DNA of 64,000 nt from Halanaerobiales bacterium (lineage in GTDB: Bacteria > Bacillota > Halanaerobiia > Halanaerobiales > Halanaerobiaceae): assembly GCA_016278485.1 (NCBI GenBank), contig JADQBT010000019.1, positions 1 through 64,000 on the forward strand, read 5' to 3'. The position numbers and the translations under genes are program-made. The notes under the pieces were generated by a model, which made no database searches, was not told where the DNA came from, and was given only the letters and a program-made list of their open reading frames with translations. Numbering within the stretch: the stretch's first letter is position 1; each line of letters begins with the position of its first letter. Shown here piece by piece: positions 57,992-64,000 of this stretch.

Positions 57992-59341
57992 TTGCATAAA
58001 TTATTTGGAACTGATGGTGTAAGAGGAGTTGCTAATCGTGAATTAACAGGTGAATTAGCATATAAGCTTGGTAGAGCTGGCGGTTATTTTTTAACAAAAG
58101 ACTATATTGGTGCGAATAAACCGGTATTGGTTATTGGTAAAGATACAAGATTGTCTGGTGATATGCTTGAAGCAGCTTTGATTGCCGGACTTACTTCAGT
58201 AGGTGTAGATGTAATTAGATTAGGGGTTATTCCTACTCCAGGTGTTTGTTACCTAACCCGCGAAAGAGAAGTTGAGGGTGGAATCATGATTTCGGCTTCC
58301 CATAATCCGATTGCAGATAATGGGATTAAATTTTTTAACCGGGATGGTATCAAACTAACTGATCAAGAAGAAATAGAAATTGAGTCTTTAGTTTTTGGCA
58401 AAGATAAACAGTTGCCTTTACCTACTCATGCGGATATTGGACTTGTGGATGAAGCTTACGATTGGGTTAATGCTTATATTGATTATCTAACCAAAGCGGT
58501 TAATTTAGATTTAAAAGGTCTAAAAATAGTTGTAGATTGTGCAAATGGTGCTGCCTATAAAGTTGCTCCAGCTGTTTTAAAAAAATTAGGTGTGGATGTT
58601 GTTGTCATCAATGATCATCCTGATGGCGAAAAAATTAATGTAAATTGTGGTTCAACTGCTCCTGATTTATTACAGAAGAAAGTCATCTCAACTGGTGCAG
58701 ATCTAGGTATTGCTCATGATGGGGATGCTGACCGTGTTATACTTGTGGATGAAAATGGTGAAATAGTAGAAGGTGATAATATTATGGCAATTGCTGCAAT
58801 TGATATGTTAAAGCGTAGTAAATTACCAAATAATACACTGGTTACAACAAAATATAGTAATTTAGGTCTGCGAGAAGCTTTAAATAAATTTGCTGGTCGA
58901 GTTGTGATTACTAAAAATGGTGATCGTTATGTATTAGCTGAGATGCTCGAAAATGGTTATTTGCTTGGTGGTGAAAAATCAGGTCATATTATTTTCAAAC
59001 AGTATAATACTACTGGTGATGGTGTATTAACAGCTATTAAACTATTAGAAATTATGCAAAGGGAAAATAAAAAGATGAGCAAGCTTAAAAGTGTGATGAC
59101 CTACTGGCCACAAATATTAAAGAATGTGCGGGTAAGTAGAAAAGAAGAATGGCAGGATAATGAGGCAATAAAAGAAGTGATCAAATTAGCAAGTGAGGAG
59201 ATTGGACCGACTGGCAGAGTATTTGTAAGAGCTTCCGGGACTGAACCACTTATTCGAGTAATGCTTGAAGGCAAAGATGAACAATTACTGAATAAATGGG
59301 AGGATAAAATTGCAACATTGATTAAAGAAGAACTTAATTAA
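57992..59341 (+). CDS. glmM: Phosphoglucosamine mutase GlmM
   Basis: Converts GlcN-6-P to GlcN-1-P for UDP-GlcNAc synthesis. The 449-aa protein starts [15 protein letters not shown], has the phosphoserine loop [16 protein letters not shown], the metal loop [14 protein letters not shown] and the phosphate loop [13 protein letters not shown]. In other Firmicutes GlmM is inhibited by direct contact with CdaA. TTG 57992 follows GAGGTGAAG. Confidence 0.97.
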   Translation: MHKLFGTDGVRGVANRELTGELAYKLGRAGGYFLTKDYIGANKPVLVIGKDTRLSGDMLEAALIAGLTSVGVDVIRLGVIPTPGVCYLTREREVEGGIMISASHNPIADNGIKFFNRDGIKLTDQEEIEIESLVFGKDKQLPLPTHADIGLVDEAYDWVNAYIDYLTKAVNLDLKGLKIVVDCANGAAYKVAPAVLKKLGVDVVVINDHPDGEKINVNCGSTAPDLLQKKVISTGADLGIAHDGDADRVILVDENGEIVEGDNIMAIAAIDMLKRSKLPNNTLVTTKYSNLGLREALNKFAGRVVITKNGDRYVLAEMLENGYLLGGEKSGHIIFKQYNTTGDGVLTAIKLLEIMQRENKKMSKLKSVMTYWPQILKNVRVSRKEEWQDNEAIKEVIKLASEEIGPTGRVFVRASGTEPLIRVMLEGKDEQLLNKWEDKIATLIKEELN

Positions 59342-59352
59342 TTAGATCTTTT

Positions 59353-59363
59353 AAAGGAGGTGA
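59353..59363 (+). promoter_or_regulatory. Orphan Shine-Dalgarno upstream of the glmS ribozyme
   Basis: AAAGGAGGTGAG (about 59353-59364) is close to a perfect anti-16S match, yet no ATG, GTG or TTG follows at a working distance. The best reading frame uses ATT at 59369 and stops at 59416 after 15 codons, running across the ribozyme cleavage site. Its purpose is unknown. Confidence 0.45.
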
Positions 59364-59385
59364 GGCTAATTAAGAAGAAAATAAA

Positions 59386-59542
59386 GCGCCAGAGCTTGAA
59401 TGGATGCGGATATTAATTCAAGCCGACGAGGAAGAGGGTTATCGAATAATTCGGCGGATGCCCTCAGGTTAACTCAACAAACCTAAAAGCCTATATTAAA
59501 ATCGATAAGTGATTATCGTAATAAAAGTATGGGTAGTTGAGG
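59386..59542 (+). ncRNA. glmS ribozyme
   Basis: Self-cleaving riboswitch activated by GlcN6P. The conserved cleavage motif AGCGCCAGAGC puts cleavage before G59386. Helices that can be checked: GCTTGAAT (59394-59401) / ATTCAAGC (59416-59423), the core GACGAGG, GAGGG (59434-59438) / CCCTC (59461-59465), the AGGTT (59466-59470) / AACCT (59480-59484) pseudoknot, CTCAAC / GTTGAG (59473-59478, 59536-59541), CCTATA / TATGGG, and CGATAA-GTGA-TTATCG (59503-59518). The full P3-P4 domain is present. It lies 31 nt before glmS, so high GlcN6P should trigger mRNA cleavage and turnover. Confidence 0.96.
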
Positions 59543-59572
59543 AAAATAACTTAACTGGAGGAATGAATATAA

Positions 59573-61402
59573 ATGTGCGGAATAGTTGGATATGTTGGTA
59601 ACAAATCGGCTAAGCCAATCTTACTAGAGGGGTTAAAGAAACTCGAGTATCGAGGCTATGATTCTGCCGGGATTGCTCTGCAAGTAGATCAGGCTTTAGA
59701 TGTTATAAAAAAGCAGGGTAAACTTGAAAAATTAGAAAAAGCGCTGCATAATAATAAAGTAGAAAGTAAGATCGGTATTGGTCATACACGGTGGGCGACA
59801 CACGGGAAACCTACTGATGAAAACTCACATCCACATTATGATGCCGATTACAATTTTGCGGTTGTGCATAATGGGATTATTGAAAATTATCAATCAATAA
59901 AAGAAGAGTTATTGGCAGAAGGAAAGGTATTTACTTCTGAAACGGATACAGAAGTTATTGCCCACCTTGTTGATAAATATTATAAAGGAGATTTAAGTGA
60001 GGCGGTCAGTAGAACCGTTAAAAGACTTGAAGGTTCTTTTGCTATTGCAGTTATTTCAAAAAATGAAGAGGGAAGAATTGTTGCAGTAAGAAAAGATAGT
60101 CCATTAATTGTTGGATTAGGCCAGAATGAGAACTTTCTTGCTTCAGATATTCCAGCATTTTTAAATTATACAGATCAGTTTTATATACTTGAAGATGGAG
60201 AAATGGCTGACATTAGAAAAGAAGAAGTAAAAATTTATGATTATCTGACAGAAAAGTTAGTAGCTAAAGAGATATTTGAAGTTAATTGGGATGCGGAAAT
60301 GGCAGAAAAACAAGGATATCAGCATTTTATGTTAAAAGAAATTAAGGAACAACCTGAGTCTGTTAAAGAATTATTTAAGAATAAAATAAACGCTGAGGAA
60401 ATTGATTTAAGTCAGACTGGGATTGACCGCAGCCTTTTTACAGATACGCATAATATTCAGATTGTTGCCTGTGGAACCGCCTACCATTCAGGCTTAGTTG
60501 CTAAGTATTTATTTGAAGAATTAGTTGAAATACCTGTGCAGGTAGATGTTGCATCAGAATATAGGTATCGCAAACCTTTGCTTGATGAAAAAACATTGGT
60601 TATTGTTGTCAGTCAGTCAGGAGAAACCGCTGATACACTGGCTGCTTTACGGTTAGCTCAAGAAAAAGGTGCACGGGTGCTGGCATTTGTAAATGTTCAG
60701 GGAAGTAGTATTGCGCGTGAAGCAGACCATGTTATTTATCTTAAAGCAGGTCCCGAGATTGCTGTAGCTTCAACCAAAGCTTATACAAATATGGTCGCTG
60801 CTTTCTATTTAGTTTCTCTGCAAGCAGCAGTTTGGCTAAATAAAATTGATGAAAAGCGCAAACAAGCATATTTAAAAGATTTGATCAGATTACCTGAGTT
60901 AATTAGACAGGTTATTAGTAATGTTGAAACACAGATTAAATTAATTGCCAAAGAGTATATTTCCCATAAAAATATTTTCTTTATTGGACGTAATTTAGAT
61001 TATACGATTGCTCTTGAAGGGGCTCTTAAACTAAAAGAAATATCTTATCTTCATGCTGAAGCTTATCCGGCAGGGGAATTGAAACATGGAACTCTGGCCC
61101 TGGTTGATGAAGGGATTCCAGTAATAGCTGTAGCAACCAGAAAAGATCTTTTTGATAAAAGTTATAGCAATATTAAAGAGGTAAAATCAAGAGGAGCTGA
61201 AATTTTACTCATCACCTGGGAAGGTTATTTGCAGGAAAATGATACAGTTGATCATTTAGTTGAACTACCTGATATCAATGATCTTTTTGCTGGGTTATTG
61301 GCAATCATTCCTTTACAATTATTGTCCTATTATACTGCTTTATATTTAGATTGTGATATTGACCAACCACGAAATCTAGCTAAAAGTGTAACGGTAGAAT
61401 AA
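59573..61402 (+). CDS. glmS: Glutamine-fructose-6-phosphate aminotransferase (isomerising) GlmS
   Basis: Makes GlcN-6-P from fructose-6-P and glutamine, the first step to UDP-GlcNAc. The 609-aa protein has the catalytic Cys2 (MCGIVGYVGN), the glutaminase domain (about 1-235: GIGHTRWATHG, HNGIIENY) and two SIS domains (SQSGETADTLAAL; KLKEISYLHAEA), ending DQPRNLAKSVTVE. GGAGG lies about 9 nt upstream of ATG. Expression is controlled by the ribozyme immediately upstream. Confidence 0.98.
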   Translation: MCGIVGYVGNKSAKPILLEGLKKLEYRGYDSAGIALQVDQALDVIKKQGKLEKLEKALHNNKVESKIGIGHTRWATHGKPTDENSHPHYDADYNFAVVHNGIIENYQSIKEELLAEGKVFTSETDTEVIAHLVDKYYKGDLSEAVSRTVKRLEGSFAIAVISKNEEGRIVAVRKDSPLIVGLGQNENFLASDIPAFLNYTDQFYILEDGEMADIRKEEVKIYDYLTEKLVAKEIFEVNWDAEMAEKQGYQHFMLKEIKEQPESVKELFKNKINAEEIDLSQTGIDRSLFTDTHNIQIVACGTAYHSGLVAKYLFEELVEIPVQVDVASEYRYRKPLLDEKTLVIVVSQSGETADTLAALRLAQEKGARVLAFVNVQGSSIAREADHVIYLKAGPEIAVASTKAYTNMVAAFYLVSLQAAVWLNKIDEKRKQAYLKDLIRLPELIRQVISNVETQIKLIAKEYISHKNIFFIGRNLDYTIALEGALKLKEISYLHAEAYPAGELKHGTLALVDEGIPVIAVATRKDLFDKSYSNIKEVKSRGAEILLITWEGYLQENDTVDHLVELPDINDLFAGLLAIIPLQLLSYYTALYLDCDIDQPRNLAKSVTVE

Positions 61403-61455
61403 TAGACTCATAACTTTTCTTAATCTTGGAATACTAAATTCAAGGAGGGAGAGTT

Positions 61456-61704
61456 ATGGAAATATTTAAGGATTGGCAAAAATGGAAAAAGACTTTATCA
61501 GGTGCAGTTAATGTTAGTGAAAAATCTGGAATGAAAGATAACACGATTGTAAATCTTGGCGAAAAAGTCGGTGACTTTTTGGAAAATAATGTTGAGCCAG
61601 CAAATCCGCAACAGAAAGTACTAAGAGATTTATGGCAATCTGGTGATGAAAAAGAGCAGAAAGCACTTGCTAGTATGATAGTCAAAATGGTAGATGATCA
61701 ATAA
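61456..61704 (+). CDS. DUF3243 family protein
   Basis: An 82-aa soluble protein resembling the DUF3243 (YmfJ) family: FKDWQKWKKTL at the start, a central LGEKVGDFLENNVEPANP and the C-terminal LRDLWQSGDEKEQKALASMIVKMVD in pieces. Function is unknown. GGAGGGAG lies 6-7 nt before the ATG. It is a single gene between glmS and a strong terminator. Confidence 0.8.
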   Translation: MEIFKDWQKWKKTLSGAVNVSEKSGMKDNTIVNLGEKVGDFLENNVEPANPQQKVLRDLWQSGDEKEQKALASMIVKMVDDQ

Positions 61705-61711
61705 TAGTAGG

Positions 61712-61738
61712 CGGGCCGCACGGCCCGTTTATTTTTTT
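61712..61738 (+). terminator. Intrinsic terminator after the DUF3243 gene
   Basis: CGGGCC (61712-61717) pairs with GGCCCG (61722-61727) around GCAC, followed by TTTATTTTTTT. A GC-rich stem in AT-rich surroundings. Confidence 0.92.
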
Positions 61739-61765
61739 GCATTTATAGTAGTAATTTATTATAAT
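61737..61765 (+). promoter_or_regulatory. Putative promoter for acpS-nnrED-dcd
   Basis: TTGCAT (61737-61742), 17-bp spacer, TATAAT (61760-61765), 35 bp before acpS. Confidence 0.65.
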
Positions 61766-61799
61766 TAAGTAATAGCTGATACTTAAAGGAAGGATAATT

Positions 61800-62177
61800 A
61801 TGATAATTGGTACCGGAATAGATATTGTTGAAGTTGGCAGAATTGCTGATAGTATAGATAATTTTGGTGATAAATTTTTAAATAGGGTTTATACAACTCT
61901 TGAGAAAAAGTATTGTGAGTCCAGAAAAGAAAAAATTACATCTTTGGCAGGCAGATTTGCTGCTAAAGAAGCAGTATTAAAAATGTTAGGTACAGGACTT
62001 AGTAATAATAGCTGGCAAGATATTGAAATTAAAAATGATTTACAAGGAAAACCAGAAGTTTTCTTATCTGGTCAAGCATTATCTCACTGTGAGAAGATTG
62101 GCATCAAAAAGGTGCATTTAACTATTTCTCATGAAAAAAATTATGCTGTTGCTCAGGCAATTGGAGAAGGGGATTAA
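61800..62177 (+). CDS. acpS: Holo-[acyl-carrier-protein] synthase AcpS
   Basis: Transfers phosphopantetheine from CoA to acyl carrier protein. The 125-aa protein has GTGIDIVEVGRI with the Mg-binding Asp and the RFAAKEAVLKMLGTG motif with the catalytic Glu, then HLTISHEKNYAVAQAI. GGAAGG precedes ATG 61800. The nnr gene follows at 3 bp. Confidence 0.96.
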   Translation: MIIGTGIDIVEVGRIADSIDNFGDKFLNRVYTTLEKKYCESRKEKITSLAGRFAAKEAVLKMLGTGLSNNSWQDIEIKNDLQGKPEVFLSGQALSHCEKIGIKKVHLTISHEKNYAVAQAIGEGD

Positions 62178-62180
62178 AAA

Positions 62181-63740
62181 ATGATTGTTTTAAGTCCAGA
62201 AGAAATGACAGATCTTGATCAGAGAACAATCAGGGCTGGTTATCCAGAAATTTTGTTGATGGAAGCAGCTGGTCAGGGAGTTGCAGCATTGGCGAGCGAT
62301 TTTTTGCAAGAGAATAATCAGAGTAAAGCGAAAACCATCATGATATTTGTTGGTAAAGGGAATAATGGTGGAGATGGACTAGTGGCAGCACGTTGGTTAA
62401 AACAGTGGGGCTATCAAGTGAAAATTATTCTTTGTTCCTCTTCGAATAGTCTCCAGGGAATTAATAAAAAAAATTATGATTTATGTAAGCTGAACAATCT
62501 GCAAATTTTAACACTTTCTGATTTTTTAGCTAAGCAGGAAGTCATCTGTAATAATAGTTGCCTAATTATAGATAGTATTTTTGGTACTGGTTTAAAAGGG
62601 AAGGTTAAAAATGATTATGAAACTGTTATTAATTTAATCAATAGCATTCCACTTCCAGTGTTAGCTGTAGATATTCCTTCTGGGATTGATGGTAAAACTG
62701 GGAAAGTCTTAGGTTGTGCTGTGAAAGCTGATCTGACTGCCACAATGTCATTTTTAAAATCTGGTTTATTGTTATATCCAGGACGTAGTTATAGTGGTAG
62801 ATTAAATGTAATTGAGATCGGGATACCGGCTCGAATTTTAAATAAGTCGGAGCCTGAATATGACCTTTTTAGCCTAGATATTCAGGAGGCTGCAAATTTA
62901 CTTCCTTTACGTGAAAGCAATAGTCATAAAGGCAGTTATGGTAAATTACTGATTGCCGGAGGTTCAACAGGTATGGGAGGGGCGCCATTATTAAGTGCAA
63001 AAGCTGCCTTGAAAACAGGAGCAGGTGTTGTTTATACCGCTCTACCGGCCAGTATTGAAAAGGATTTGACTGGGCATTTTCTTGAAACGGTTACCTACCC
63101 ACTGGCAGATGAAAATGGTTTTTTTGCACAAAAAGCAGGAGAACAACTACTTGAAAGAAGCGAAAAAATGGCTGGGTTAGTTTTAGGCCCTGGTCTTGGT
63201 CAAAAGCAAAGTACGGCAGAATTTTTGTCTATAATATTAAAAAATTTTCATAAACCTCTTTTAATAGATGCTGATGGCTTAAATTTAATTGCGAGAAATA
63301 GTTTATTTTCACTTTTAAATACAAATATGATTATTACACCACATCCAGGTGAATTCGCTCGATTAACAGGCTATAGTATTGAGGAAATTGAACAAAATCG
63401 GCTTGCAACTGCTAGTGAGTTTGCTTTTCAAAATCAAATTACAGTTGTTTTAAAAGGAGCAGCTACTGTTATTGCCTTTCCAGATGGAAAAAGTTATATT
63501 AATCAGACTGGAAATGCAGGTATGGCGACTGCAGGCAGTGGCGATGTCTTGAGTGGTATGATTGGAAGTCTTATTGTACAGGGACTAGCAATTGATGAAG
63601 CGGCACTATTGGGAGTCTATCTACACGGCCTGGCAGGGGATTTAGCTGCAGCAGACTGTACTCAATATTGTCTAACAGCAAACGATATAATAAAATATTT
63701 ACCTAGAGCTTTTAAAAAAATAATTCAAACAGAAAGTTAG
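62181..63740 (+). CDS. nnrDE: Bifunctional NAD(P)HX epimerase / ADP-dependent NAD(P)HX dehydratase
   Basis: Repairs hydrated NADH/NADPH. The 519-aa fusion has an N-terminal YjeF_N epimerase domain (about 1-215) with GKGNNGGDGLVAARWL and VDIPSGIDGKTG, and a C-terminal ribokinase-like dehydratase domain (about 225-515) with KGSYGKLLIAGGS, GLVLGPGLG, TPHPGEFARL and GNAGMATAGSGDVLSG. The acpS-nnr pairing is common in Firmicutes. ATG 62181 follows GAAGGGGA. Confidence 0.94.
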   Translation: MIVLSPEEMTDLDQRTIRAGYPEILLMEAAGQGVAALASDFLQENNQSKAKTIMIFVGKGNNGGDGLVAARWLKQWGYQVKIILCSSSNSLQGINKKNYDLCKLNNLQILTLSDFLAKQEVICNNSCLIIDSIFGTGLKGKVKNDYETVINLINSIPLPVLAVDIPSGIDGKTGKVLGCAVKADLTATMSFLKSGLLLYPGRSYSGRLNVIEIGIPARILNKSEPEYDLFSLDIQEAANLLPLRESNSHKGSYGKLLIAGGSTGMGGAPLLSAKAALKTGAGVVYTALPASIEKDLTGHFLETVTYPLADENGFFAQKAGEQLLERSEKMAGLVLGPGLGQKQSTAEFLSIILKNFHKPLLIDADGLNLIARNSLFSLLNTNMIITPHPGEFARLTGYSIEEIEQNRLATASEFAFQNQITVVLKGAATVIAFPDGKSYINQTGNAGMATAGSGDVLSGMIGSLIVQGLAIDEAALLGVYLHGLAGDLAAADCTQYCLTANDIIKYLPRAFKKIIQTES

Positions 63741-63751
63741 GAGTAAAAAAT

Positions 63752-64000
63752 ATGATTCTTTCAGATAAAACTATTAAAAAAATGTTAAGTAATAATGAGT
63801 TAGTAATAGAACCACTTGCTGATATTCAGATCCAGCCAGCCTCTGTAGATATGAGGTTAGGAGAGGATTTTTTAAAAATTGATGAAAATTATTTAACATC
63901 AATGTCACTAACTGATGAAATTAAGTATCAGGAATTTCAAGGTGAAGAGATTGTAATTCCGCCACATTCGTTTTTGCTGGCAACAACTAAAGAATATATT
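63752..64000 (+). CDS. dcd: dCTP deaminase, N-terminal part (runs off the window)
   Basis: The first 83 codons of a dCTP deaminase/dUTPase-fold protein: MILSDKTIKKMLSNNELVIEP and IQIQPASVDMRLGEDFL, the conserved N-terminal substrate-binding block, then IPPHSFLLATTKEYI. It would supply dUMP precursor for ThyX at 15425. GTTAGGAG lies 8 nt before the ATG. The 3' end is outside the window, so whether it is the mono- or bifunctional form is unknown. Confidence 0.92.
   Translation, partial: MILSDKTIKKMLSNNELVIEPLADIQIQPASVDMRLGEDFLKIDENYLTSMSLTDEIKYQEFQGEEIVIPPHSFLLATTKEYI

Noticed and set aside
61440-61685. Minus-strand 81-aa ORF opposite the DUF3243 gene
   Set aside because: The plus frame has a strong ribosome site, family similarity and a terminator directly after it.

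Overview
The window is an AT-rich, almost wholly plus-strand stretch of core genome from an anaerobic-type, low-GC Gram-positive bacterium (Firmicutes/Bacillota). Support for this: the ctsR-mcsA-mcsB-clpC-radA-disA block, CtsR and L10-leader regulation, a glmS ribozyme, DUF3243, zinc-type S14, an ECF transporter next to rplQ, strong GGAGG ribosome sites, and frequent TTG/GTG starts. Gene content (CarD after disA, ThyX after cysS, an AMMECR1/radical SAM cluster) suggests a clostridial or Halanaerobiales-like lineage; the genus is a guess and is not asserted.

Layout. 1-115: end of a tRNA-Asn and its terminator. 208-1260: exported putative glycoside hydrolase. 1277-5867: CtsR-controlled stress operon. 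5893-16850: radA, disA, carD, yacL, ispD, ispF, a CBS-domain protein with a HutP-like C-terminus, gltX, cysS, thyX, rlmB. 16860-17574: sigH with its own promoter. 17710-22372: tuf copy 1, rpmG, secE, nusG, rplK, rplA, then an L10-leader attenuator with rplJ-rplL. 22478-33943: rpoB, rpoC, L7Ae-like gene, rpsL, rpsG, fusA, tuf copy 2. 34037-49206: the S10, spc and alpha ribosomal operons, including secY, adk, map, infA, rpmJ and rpoA, but with no rpmD between rpsE and rplO. 49227-53415: ECF transporter (ecfA1, ecfA2, ecfT), truA, rplM, rpsI. 53540-55889: LigB-like, AMMECR1 and radical SAM genes. 55922-56668: the only convincing minus-strand gene, a membrane protein resembling a CPBP family member without its catalytic residues. 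56803-61402: cdaA, a one-domain cdaR, glmM, glmS ribozyme, glmS. 61456-64000: DUF3243 protein, acpS, nnrE-nnrD fusion, and the start of dcd.

How the parts fit. Most of the window makes the gene-expression machinery (RNA polymerase, elongation factors, about 30 ribosomal proteins, Sec translocon). Two diadenylate cyclases (DisA, CdaA) supply c-di-AMP; cdaA sits in the conserved cdaA-cdaR-glmM-glmS block that links this signal to cell-wall precursor synthesis, with glmS controlled by a GlcN6P-sensing ribozyme.

Most worth a second look: the CBS-HutP-like fusion; an apparent hairpin-bridged ribosome binding site at nusG; a candidate L1-binding RNA between rplK and rplA; two tuf genes identical over 1,205 bp with peculiar codon use; the missing rpmD; the split LigB/AMMECR1/radical SAM cluster; the minimal CdaR; and an orphan Shine-Dalgarno just upstream of the glmS ribozyme. 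No insertion sequence, CRISPR array or phage gene was seen, and no gene-free stretch exceeds 300 bases.
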